The notes under the pieces: generated by a model
What the model was told of the DNA's origin: nothing
Database searches by the model: none
Seen by the model: the letters and a program-made list of their open reading frames with translations, nothing else
In this document: positions 28,901 through 34,697 of the stretch, piece after piece
How the letters are laid out: each line of letters opens with the position of its first letter
How positions within the stretch are numbered: the stretch's first letter is position 1
Source: Treponema sp. UBA1747
GTDB taxonomy: Bacteria > Spirochaetota > Spirochaetia > Treponematales > Treponemataceae
Reading direction: 5' to 3'
Length of the DNA stretch: 43,066 nt
NCBI GenBank assembly: GCA_002315375.1
Contig: DCHR01000061.1
Coordinates: 1-43,066 of the forward strand
Program-made: the position numbers and the translations under genes

Positions 28901-29527
28901 GTAGGTAATATTTGTAATTATAAGCATAAGATACGTATACGCTATGAAGATTTAGTTTTTGATTCCTATTATCTGGATTCAGAATATTCAATTCCTTTTA
29001 ATGGAGTTGTTACTGGAGATATGACGGTTTATATAAAAGGACCTTTAACACCAGATTTAAGTCCTGCAGGGAATGATGTATCAAAATACACAATTGTTGA
29101 GGCAAGCAGTTCCGAAGGAAATTTTTCGCTTATGCCATATTATTACTATTTAGAAGCAAATAAGACATATGTCGTTGAAATAATTAATGCAAATGTTAGA
29201 TCAAGTCTTATTCCCGGAGTTACATCTCAATATATATTTGTAGTTAATATTCAAGAAGGGATAGGTAATGGTACATTAGATCGTGATTTACAATATACAG
29301 CACCAAATTCTGGTATTTATAGAATCGATTTCGATACTAAGGACAGTACTTTTGTAAAATGTGCTTTCCATATTTATGAGTATGAGGACCAAACTAATGA
29401 AACTGGACATAGTTCTGGTACTTCAACAAATGAAAATAGTCCTTTAGATCCAAATGAAACTGTAGATAGTAATACTTCGACTGAAGCGGGAGAAAGTAAT
29501 ACTCCAACAGAAAGTATAAAAAACTAA
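25946..29527 (+). CDS. Large modular surface lipoprotein with tandem helical repeats
   Basis: 1193 residues. The lipoprotein signal ends at F-S-G-C (Cys24). A CHB_HEX_C-like beta domain follows (about 40-112; H-Y-T-T-D-G-K-T-P). Residues 124-294 and 295-465 are two nearly identical 171-residue units, very rich in Glu, Lys and Leu and likely all helical. Each contains shorter nested units built on I-F-T-E-x-x-x-D-K-R-T and L-L-x-D-E-E-K. A fibronectin type III domain follows (about 476-573), then a poorly recognised beta region, two InlB-type repeats (near 725-800 and 905-970), and a Ser/Thr/Asn/Glu-rich tail from about 1150. ACAGGAG precedes the ATG and a strong terminator follows. Probably an outer-surface adhesive or binding protein. 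From about residue 578 the codon use looks more AT-rich than in the repeat half (visual impression). Confidence 0.85.
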   Translation: MKNLRKSILCMTVVIAALFQFSGCKEIVYQEKFVEKNYVSQVVFTTENAGENSVVVKMTTQTAGAVIHYTTDGKTPSASSTVYSKAVTLNTGITVKAIAVKSGMENSPVSTLSLTKTEQKKYTQEELAELLNDLTKDSIFETILSDKSASELLEKLSTETKAEILNLLLTDEVKKSVYSEKLTNEEKARIFTELLSDKRTEETFLSLLTDEEKTSVYNAELTEEKKAAIFTEIFTDKRTNGKVVELLNDEEKEAVFNALLVTNTSVDFVKEILDKDGNEELRASIKDYLVSELTQEELSELLSDLTKNSIFETILSGKSASELLEKLSTEKKAEILNLLLTDEEKESVYSEKLSDEEKARIFTELLSDKRTEGTFLSLLTDEEKNAVYNAVLTEEKKAEIFTEIFTDKRTNGKVVELLNDEEKEAVFNALLVTNTSVDFVKEILDKDGNEELRASIKDYLVSELTQEELQALLDAKDTTAPASVTNLTAENRDASVYLSWTDAEDTDVLAYEITYTSGVSSRSVSFEQNSLVIPQGNGKAFIPGLTNGRTYTFSVRTVDTTGNKSEAATVSCEVKKYRDLVFEYNKYGVLYSTQGSLYDYFGYEGEIIKGDKITISINGYAMQDLYSLGFVFAANAEEEGGWWGELAKTTDYEDEYFVLDLIKEGSYFSFTKTLEVKKVAKTRNLDQIVMQIKTKLAENESDEEHRDSIELKAAFTFTVDKSQRISPVTVTYNPNKGTADKTSEQLYPGQCLLFPSVKNENMYVEWKDENGDLAVYAPDHDCVVTAEWKDKLDLMDKGTENKWWDEAQVQISNAVLEQYKDSVLCLEVTHTQIETESWGWPSLTVWDGDWTNLRSFKNSDGQITYKIKVSEIYENHPSLLYVFLYRVSEEKGFSDVKLYLEMPSKITYVLDGGTMDVTSESLPAGNEITREPDKEGFMFKGWYDEDDNPVTTVPSEDCTLYAKWESIVKVTYVFESRIVREENSYVGNICNYKHKIRIRYEDLVFDSYYLDSEYSIPFNGVVTGDMTVYIKGPLTPDLSPAGNDVSKYTIVEASSSEGNFSLMPYYYYLEANKTYVVEIINANVRSSLIPGVTSQYIFVVNIQEGIGNGTLDRDLQYTAPNSGIYRIDFDTKDSTFVKCAFHIYEYEDQTNETGHSSGTSTNENSPLDPNETVDSNTSTEAGESNTPTESIKN
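26315..27340 (+). repeat. Two tandem 513-bp repeats inside the lipoprotein gene
   Basis: Unit 1 runs from 26315 to 26827 and unit 2 from 26828 to 27340. The period of 513 bases keeps the reading frame (171 codons). Identity is high at DNA level, with long runs without change around the T-N-G-K-V-V-E-L-L-N-D-E-E-K part. A third copy begins at 27341 but continues only for about eight codons. The unit number could change by slippage or recombination without loss of frame. Confidence 0.95.
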
Positions 29528-29537
29528 AAGGAAGCTG

Positions 29538-29572
29538 CAGATGCAGAAATTATTCTGCATCTGTTTTTTTTT
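29538..29572 (+). terminator. Intrinsic terminator of the modular lipoprotein gene
   Basis: A perfect 11-base-pair stem (CAGATGCAGAA with TTCTGCATCTG) closes on the loop ATTA and is followed by a run of T. It lies ten bases after the stop codon. Confidence 0.93.
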
Positions 29573-29668
29573 CAATAATTTCCTTATAAAAAAATAACCG
29601 CCACATAAGCCGCATATACCTTTATAGTGCTTTCAATAATCTGATTTCATCAGGACATAAAAAAGGAT

Positions 29669-29697
29669 TTTACAAATAAAAAGGGTGGGTTTATAAT
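29669..29697 (+). promoter_or_regulatory. Sigma-70-type promoter of the TetR-led operon
   Basis: The -35 box TTTACA (29669-29674) and the -10 box TATAAT (29692-29697, exact consensus) have the ideal 17-base spacing. The likely start near 29704 lies at the edge of the palindromic operator. Confidence 0.78.
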
Positions 29698-29704
29698 AAT
29701 CTTA

Positions 29705-29720
29705 TATGAACGTGTTCATA
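29705..29720 (+). promoter_or_regulatory. Palindromic operator, probable TetR-family binding site
   Basis: Perfect inverted repeat TATGAAC-GT-GTTCATA directly downstream of the -10 box and 16 bases before the regulator start codon. The position at the transcription start fits autorepression by the TetR-family protein that follows. The link is inferred from position and symmetry. Confidence 0.7.
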
Positions 29721-29736
29721 AAAAAGGGTAATACTA

Positions 29737-30264
29737 ATGCCTAAAGTTATTGAAAACGTAAAAGAAAAACTCATCGAACAGGCAAAAAAACAGGTTCTCG
29801 AAAACGGCTATTCAGCCACTTCAATACGTTCTGTTGCCAGAGCCTGCGGTATTGCAATCGGTACAGTTTATAATTATTTCCCATCAAAGGACATGATGAT
29901 TGCTTCCTTTATGTCCGAAGACTGGTTCCTTGCTGTCGATTCAATGAAATGCCGTTCACAGAACCAGCAGGATCCGCTTAAGGTTCTGGAAATAATCCAC
30001 CAGGAATTATGCCGCTTCATTCAGACATATGAATGTATTTTCAGAGACCCTGAATCCAAAGCAAGTTTTAACAGTTTCGGTTCGGGGAAACATTCTGTTT
30101 TGATTAATCAGCTTACAGAAATTATAAAGCCTTCTTGTCAAAAAACAGCAAAAGATAAAAGTCTTGATATATCGGAATTTATAATTGAAACCTTATTAAT
30201 GTGGATAATGCAGCAGAGAGATTTTGCTGACTATATAAAAATCGTTGGTTTATTATTTACCTGA
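29737..30264 (+). CDS. TetR/AcrR family transcriptional regulator
   Basis: 175 residues. The N-terminal helix-turn-helix spans about 24-50 with the classic pattern T-S-I-R-S-V-A-R-A-C-G-I-A-I-G-T-V-Y-N-Y-F-P-S-K. The ligand-binding part is short and helical and resembles no family I can name. As the first gene of a six-gene run behind a strong promoter with a palindromic operator, it most likely represses the operon until its ligand binds. The ligand could be a substrate of the downstream reductases. The next gene begins 14 bases after the stop. Confidence 0.92.
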   Translation: MPKVIENVKEKLIEQAKKQVLENGYSATSIRSVARACGIAIGTVYNYFPSKDMMIASFMSEDWFLAVDSMKCRSQNQQDPLKVLEIIHQELCRFIQTYECIFRDPESKASFNSFGSGKHSVLINQLTEIIKPSCQKTAKDKSLDISEFIIETLLMWIMQQRDFADYIKIVGLLFT

Positions 30265-30278
30265 GGAGGAAAAAATAA

Positions 30279-31205
30279 ATGAGTAGTTTTGAAAACTTAC
30301 GTATCGTAGATAACTTCTATCAGACATCGCTGTTCTTTCCAATGCCTACAGTTATCGTCAGTACTTTGTGTGAAGATGGTTCCACATCTTTAGGCCCTTA
30401 TTCGCTGGTTCAGCCTTATTACATTGCTGGAAAAGAATTCTATGCAATGCTTCTGAACTGCCGCAACTCTTCCAATACAGCACAACACATTCTTACAAAC
30501 GGGAAGTGTACTCTCAACTTCATTCCCGATGATCCGAAACTTTTCAAGGAAGCTGTAAAACTCAGCTGGCCTGGAGATACACCTGAAGACAAAATGCCTA
30601 AGTGTAACTTCAAAATGGAAACTTCACTCCTTGAAGAAGAAACAGGGGAGAAAAGACCTATGGTTCTTACCGATGCAATTCAGGCAATTGAATGTACATG
30701 GGTACGCGAACTGGATCATGCAGAAGACTGTAAGCCAGGATGTACAACAGGATACGAAGGTCCATACCATGACTTCAACGGTATCACTTCAAAATTCGGT
30801 GCTACCTTTATTTTGAAAATCGACAGAATCATCATGAAGAAAAAGTATGCCGATGCAATCATTAATGGTGTTCGTGCAAAAGACTTCCCTCCATTACCAA
30901 TCGATTACGGTTACCGTGACAGCAAGAACTTCTGGTTCCATAAAAAAACGAAAATGCGTGCTGAACTTCTTCCAATCAGAAAGCAGAGTCTTGAATCAGT
31001 ACGCTATGCAGCTGACCGCGCAGATGACAAAGTAAAATTCACTGATGATGCACTTGAAACAATTCTTAATGTACCCCGTGTATTCCTCCCTGTTGTTCTC
31101 AAAGGCTGCGTTACCTGGGCAAAAGAAAATAATGTAGATCTTGTTACTGCTGAACACATGAAAATTATCAACGACAAGCGTGCAAAAGAAAAACAGAAAA
31201 AGTAA
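30279..31205 (+). CDS. Flavin-reductase-like split-barrel protein with C-terminal PCP_red-like domain
   Basis: 308 residues. The N-terminal 210 or so residues look like the FMN-binding split barrel of flavin reductases (P-T-V-I-V-S-T-L-C-E-D-G-S-T, then N-C-R-N-S-S-N-T-A-Q-H-I and C-T-L-N-F-I-P-D-D). A four-cysteine stretch lies in the middle (near C147, C158, C162). The last 50 residues (about 254-302) have the pattern F-T-D-D-A-L-E-T-I-L-N-V-P, P-V-V-L-K-G-C and N-V-D-L-V-T-A-E-H-M. This matches the PCP_red domain known from the C-terminus of the dark protochlorophyllide reductase subunit BchB/ChlB. This pairing is unusual. It probably carries out flavin-dependent reduction, with the PCP_red part possibly helping to hold substrate. 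GAGGAGG precedes the ATG. Confidence 0.78.
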   Translation: MSSFENLRIVDNFYQTSLFFPMPTVIVSTLCEDGSTSLGPYSLVQPYYIAGKEFYAMLLNCRNSSNTAQHILTNGKCTLNFIPDDPKLFKEAVKLSWPGDTPEDKMPKCNFKMETSLLEEETGEKRPMVLTDAIQAIECTWVRELDHAEDCKPGCTTGYEGPYHDFNGITSKFGATFILKIDRIIMKKKYADAIINGVRAKDFPPLPIDYGYRDSKNFWFHKKTKMRAELLPIRKQSLESVRYAADRADDKVKFTDDALETILNVPRVFLPVVLKGCVTWAKENNVDLVTAEHMKIINDKRAKEKQKK

Positions 31206-31247
31206 TTTATAAAAATAAATGAAGTTTAAAAACAAAAAGAGGGTAGT

Positions 31248-31886
31248 ATGAAAGAATATTCAATTGGAATGGCTCTGTTTGATTTGGTCCCTGTAATCCT
31301 TTTTACAATTGGATCTGTTATCTTACAGAGAGAATTTTACGAAAGGATGACAAAGGGACCGTTTGCGCTTTTTGCTGCAGGTACTATTGATATCGCTGCT
31401 GCAGGCTTCTGTAAGGCTTTGTATAAATTCCTTTATGCAACAGGTATCTGTGATTTTAACTGCTTAAGTGTAATGTTCTTCCCGTTTCAATCCATAGGAT
31501 TTTTGCTTGCCGGTATTTCCATGATTTCACTCTTAAGGAAAAAAACTGGAATGGTGACAAAGGTTTATTCGGTGGCACCGGTGGCTCCTGTTCTCTGGAA
31601 AGGGACATTTCTGTTTGTAGGATTAATGGTAGGTGGTCTTGGTTTAATGGATTTCACACTCATTAAACTTTGTATTGAAGATAAAAAGAAGAAAATAATT
31701 CCGCTGTTTATTATTTCCTTTATCTGCAGTCTTGCAATGGGTTATCTTTCATCGAAGGATTTCAGTAAAAATTCCATGAACTGGATAGCAGAAATAATAA
31801 ACAGCGCAGGACAATGTGCTTTTATGTTAGGCGCAATGTTTTTTCATAAAAAAGAAACTGTAGAAAACAAAGAGGTAAAAGAATGA
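31248..31886 (+). CDS. Polytopic membrane protein of unknown function
   Basis: 212 residues with about six hydrophobic segments and a Lys/Glu-rich C-terminal end. A short loop holds F-C-K-A-L-Y-K-F-L-Y. I recognise no family. It lies between the flavin-reductase-like gene and the SDR gene and overlaps the latter by four bases, so it belongs to the operon. A role in holding the pathway at the membrane or moving its substrate is inference. AGAGGG precedes the ATG. Confidence 0.82.
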   Translation: MKEYSIGMALFDLVPVILFTIGSVILQREFYERMTKGPFALFAAGTIDIAAAGFCKALYKFLYATGICDFNCLSVMFFPFQSIGFLLAGISMISLLRKKTGMVTKVYSVAPVAPVLWKGTFLFVGLMVGGLGLMDFTLIKLCIEDKKKKIIPLFIISFICSLAMGYLSSKDFSKNSMNWIAEIINSAGQCAFMLGAMFFHKKETVENKEVKE

Positions 31887-32731
31887 AAGTATTATTAGCC
31901 GGAGCCTTCGGTCATTTAGGTTCAGATGTTTTAAAATCACTTGTTGATGCCGGTCACGATGTAATTGCAGCTGATGCAGTAGTAAGAGACCTGGATTTTG
32001 GTGGATTTACTCCATTGAAAATTGATATGACAAACAAAGAAGCCATGAAAGGTATCTGTGATGGAGTTGAAGTTGTAATCACAACAGTTGGATTAACAAA
32101 GGCCAGCGAAACTGTTACTCCAATGGACATCGACTATGGTGCCAACAAAAATCTTCTGGATGAAGCACTTGCTGCAGGTGTAAAAAACTTTTCTTACATT
32201 TCTGTTTTGAAAGCAGATAAAGGAGCCTTCATTCCAATGCTTGGTGCAAAGACAAAACTGGAAGAAGCTCTGAGAGCATCTGGAATCACTTACACAATCT
32301 TCCGTCCGACAGGATATTTTTACGATACAGCTCACATTTTCCAGCCAAAGGTTGAAGCCGGAAAAGTAACTCTGCTTAAAACAAAAGTTCCTGTTCGCTG
32401 CAACGTAATCGACACCCGCGATTTCGCAGATTACATCGTCCAGCATATGGCAGATGAAAACAAGGAATACAACGTTGGTGGAAAAGAAATCTACACTTAC
32501 GAAGAAATTGCAAAAATGTTCTTTGCAGCAGCAGGGAAGAAACCAAAGATTTCTTATGCACCTCAGTTCCTTTTCAACATGATTATTAAAAAGGCTCCTG
32601 AATGGAAGAAGGGCGTAATCATGTTCGGAAAATGGACAATGACAGAAGACATGGTTGCTGATGTTGAATACGGTGACAGAAGCTTTGCTGCCTACATCAA
32701 GGAAATCTACGAAAAGGGACTCAAGTTCTAA
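31883..32731 (+). CDS. NmrA-type atypical short-chain dehydrogenase/reductase
   Basis: 282 residues. The N-terminal dinucleotide motif is G7-A-F-G-H-L-G13 after M-K-V-L-L-A. The atypical SDR pattern follows: D-I-D-Y-G-A-N-K-N-L-L-D-E-A, V-K-N-F-S-Y-I-S-V-L, K-T-K-L-E-E-A-L-R-A-S-G-I and F-R-P-T-G-Y-F. The classic YxxxK pair is not seen. Related proteins include NmrA-like sensors, biliverdin reductase B-like flavin reductases and 8-vinyl reductases of chlorophyll synthesis, so NAD(P)H-dependent reduction of a conjugated substrate is plausible. The gene overlaps the membrane protein gene by four bases. Confidence 0.9.
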   Translation: MKVLLAGAFGHLGSDVLKSLVDAGHDVIAADAVVRDLDFGGFTPLKIDMTNKEAMKGICDGVEVVITTVGLTKASETVTPMDIDYGANKNLLDEALAAGVKNFSYISVLKADKGAFIPMLGAKTKLEEALRASGITYTIFRPTGYFYDTAHIFQPKVEAGKVTLLKTKVPVRCNVIDTRDFADYIVQHMADENKEYNVGGKEIYTYEEIAKMFFAAAGKKPKISYAPQFLFNMIIKKAPEWKKGVIMFGKWTMTEDMVADVEYGDRSFAAYIKEIYEKGLKF

Positions 32732-32761
32732 ATAGGGTGTTTAGCTCTAGAAGGAGAAATT

Positions 32762-33607
32762 ATGTTAATTCCAAATGTTGTTGAAATGATTATTTTAACC
32801 GCAGTAAGTCTTGTTCTGTGCTGCATGGGTTTCAAAAGCTTTGTATGGTTCATGTCTATCGGATACGGACTTTCTACAGCCGGTATCGGTCTTACACTTC
32901 TGATTATGAGCCTTGTTTCAGGGAATGCAAATGTATTCTTTATCGCTGAATGTCTGCTTCTCATTATCTATGGATTCAGACTCGGAGGATTCCTTCTGAT
33001 CCGCGAAATGAAGAATGAAAAATACCGGGCCAAGCTTGCAGAAGCAGGTGGAGCTGCAAAAGTTCCTGTATTTGTTTCAGTTGTAATCTGGATTTTCTGC
33101 GGAGTTCTTTACATCTTCCAGACAAGTCCTGCAATTTACCGTCTGCAGAACGGACTTGCAGTTGAACCAAATGTAGCTCAGTACATCGGACTTGCAATCA
33201 GTGTGCTGGGAATCGTTCTTGAATCAGTTGCAGACAAACAGAAAAGCGCACAGAAAAATGAAAATCCGAATCTTCCTGCAATGAAAGGTTTGTTCAAGAT
33301 GTGCCGCTGTCCTAACTATTTCGGAGAAATCCTTTTCTGGACAGGTCTCTTCGTTTCAGGAATCGGTGCTGTTCAGGGAGTACAGTGGATCATTGCTGTA
33401 ATCGGTTATGTAGGAATCGTATACATAATGTTTAGCGGTGCAAAACGACTGGAAACAAGACACATCAAAAATTACGGTTCAAATCCCGATTACAATGCCT
33501 ATGCAGATAAAACACCTGTTTTAATTCCGCTTATTCCTTTGTATCATATGGTTACACCAGAAAGCATAAAGAAAGCTGAAGAAAAAAAGGCTGCAAAAAA
33601 AGAATAA
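32762..33607 (+). CDS. DUF1295 membrane protein (steroid 5-alpha-reductase-like)
   Basis: 281 residues with six to seven hydrophobic segments. The C-terminal half has the DUF1295/steroid 5-alpha-reductase C-terminal signature: C-P-N-Y-F-G-E-I-L-F-W-T-G-L, then a conserved E-T-R-H-I-K-N-Y-G and Y-A-D-K-T-P-V-L-I-P. Family members reduce double bonds in isoprenoid or steroid-like lipids with NADPH, or are uncharacterised. The gene is the fifth of the TetR-led operon and has AGAAGGAG before its ATG. It ends with a Lys/Ala/Glu-rich cytoplasmic tail. Confidence 0.9.
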   Translation: MLIPNVVEMIILTAVSLVLCCMGFKSFVWFMSIGYGLSTAGIGLTLLIMSLVSGNANVFFIAECLLLIIYGFRLGGFLLIREMKNEKYRAKLAEAGGAAKVPVFVSVVIWIFCGVLYIFQTSPAIYRLQNGLAVEPNVAQYIGLAISVLGIVLESVADKQKSAQKNENPNLPAMKGLFKMCRCPNYFGEILFWTGLFVSGIGAVQGVQWIIAVIGYVGIVYIMFSGAKRLETRHIKNYGSNPDYNAYADKTPVLIPLIPLYHMVTPESIKKAEEKKAAKKE

Positions 33608-33627
33608 ATAAGTATGAGAGGTTTACA

Positions 33628-34278
33628 ATGATTGAAAAGATTCTTGAAGAAATCAACAAAAAATATCCATTAAAAGAAAAGGATGTAGGAAAGTTTGCCA
33701 GCGCAAAAGTTTCTCCGATGAAATTTACTCTTAAGAGTTATGAAGCTGAAGGTTTGGGAAATGTTTCCGTAATGACAGGAAAAGCTCTTTTCGGACTTAT
33801 GGTTATGGATACAATCGTTGTAAACCCATTCAATCGCGACATGGCATTGTTTTCTTACGACAGAATTCATGCCATGGGAAACGATACTTTGTTCCTGGAA
33901 GTTTACGACACACGTCTGAACAAAGATGAAGGTCCTGTTAATTCTCTTAAGGAAGTAACAAAGAAATACGAAGATATTCCTGAAGAACCTGTAGCTCCAA
34001 ACTGGTACGATTCAATCAAGTGGGGCTGCAGCATCAAGAAAAAGGGCAAGAAAGATATTACTCCGCGTTTCGACGAGTTCACATTGGAGTATGTATCAAA
34101 ATATCTTGAACTTTGTGGAACTGCTTCCATTTGTGATGTTGAAACCAAAAAAGCTGAAGCAAAAAAATATACAGACGGACTTATTTCAAATGGCGGTCCA
34201 AGTACAGATCAGTTCGTAAAAGCCTACGGTAAAGATTATGTAGAAGAACTCTACAGAGATCCATTCTTCGGGGTTTAG
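33628..34278 (+). CDS. Soluble protein with ferredoxin-dependent bilin reductase-like motif layout
   Basis: 216 residues without membrane segments. I do not recognise it as a named family. The motif order follows that of PcyA/HY2 bilin reductases as I remember them: a strand with N-P-F-N-R-D-M-A-L-F-S-Y-D (compare the Pro-Leu-Phe-Gly-Cys-Asp strand of PcyA), where Asp78 sits at the place of PcyA's key Asp105; a following strand F-L-E-V-Y-D-T-R-L-N; a mid-region P-N-W-Y-D-S-I-K-W; and a C-terminal segment in which K-K-Y, F-V-K-A-Y-G-K-D-Y-V-E-E-L-Y and D-P-F-F-G line up with the end of PcyA. Overall identity is low. Cys134 and Cys163 are present. Last gene of the TetR-led operon. Confidence 0.8.
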   Translation: MIEKILEEINKKYPLKEKDVGKFASAKVSPMKFTLKSYEAEGLGNVSVMTGKALFGLMVMDTIVVNPFNRDMALFSYDRIHAMGNDTLFLEVYDTRLNKDEGPVNSLKEVTKKYEDIPEEPVAPNWYDSIKWGCSIKKKGKKDITPRFDEFTLEYVSKYLELCGTASICDVETKKAEAKKYTDGLISNGGPSTDQFVKAYGKDYVEELYRDPFFGV

Positions 34279-34697
34279 TTTTATACAAGGGAAAATACGG
34301 TTTATTTTCACACCTGTTTTATCTGGTTAATTCAGTTTATCCGGTATACCTGTATAAATCAGGATTGTTATAAAATTAAATAAAAAACAGTTTTTATTAA
34401 AATTGTTTTTAGATTGTATAATTTTTTAAACATATTTAATGAAAATAAACTGTGTTTTTATTATGATAATTTTTCTTCCTGCTAAGTTTTATTGATTGAC
34501 CAGTAATAGCCCCAAAAGTAACATTGTTTGTAGACCTGAAACCGCAATTTATATGTTTTATTACCTTCTTATAATGTATGTTCTGTCTACCAAAGGGAAG
34601 AATTTTACTTTTTTTTAGCGAAAAGTTTTTATTTTCTATGAGTTAATTTTTCTCTCCTATCAACCTACTTAACCCTTAAACTCATCAGACTTTTTTA
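34279..34697. other. 419-base non-coding stretch between convergent genes
   Basis: AT-rich DNA between the end of the TetR-led operon and the end of the carbohydrate-binding lipoprotein gene. Only weak AT-rich hairpins are seen (GAAAATA/TATTTTC at 34291-34309 and AAAAACA/TGTTTTT at 34383-34410). Neither is a convincing terminator. I see no ORF with a ribosome binding site. Confidence 0.6.
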
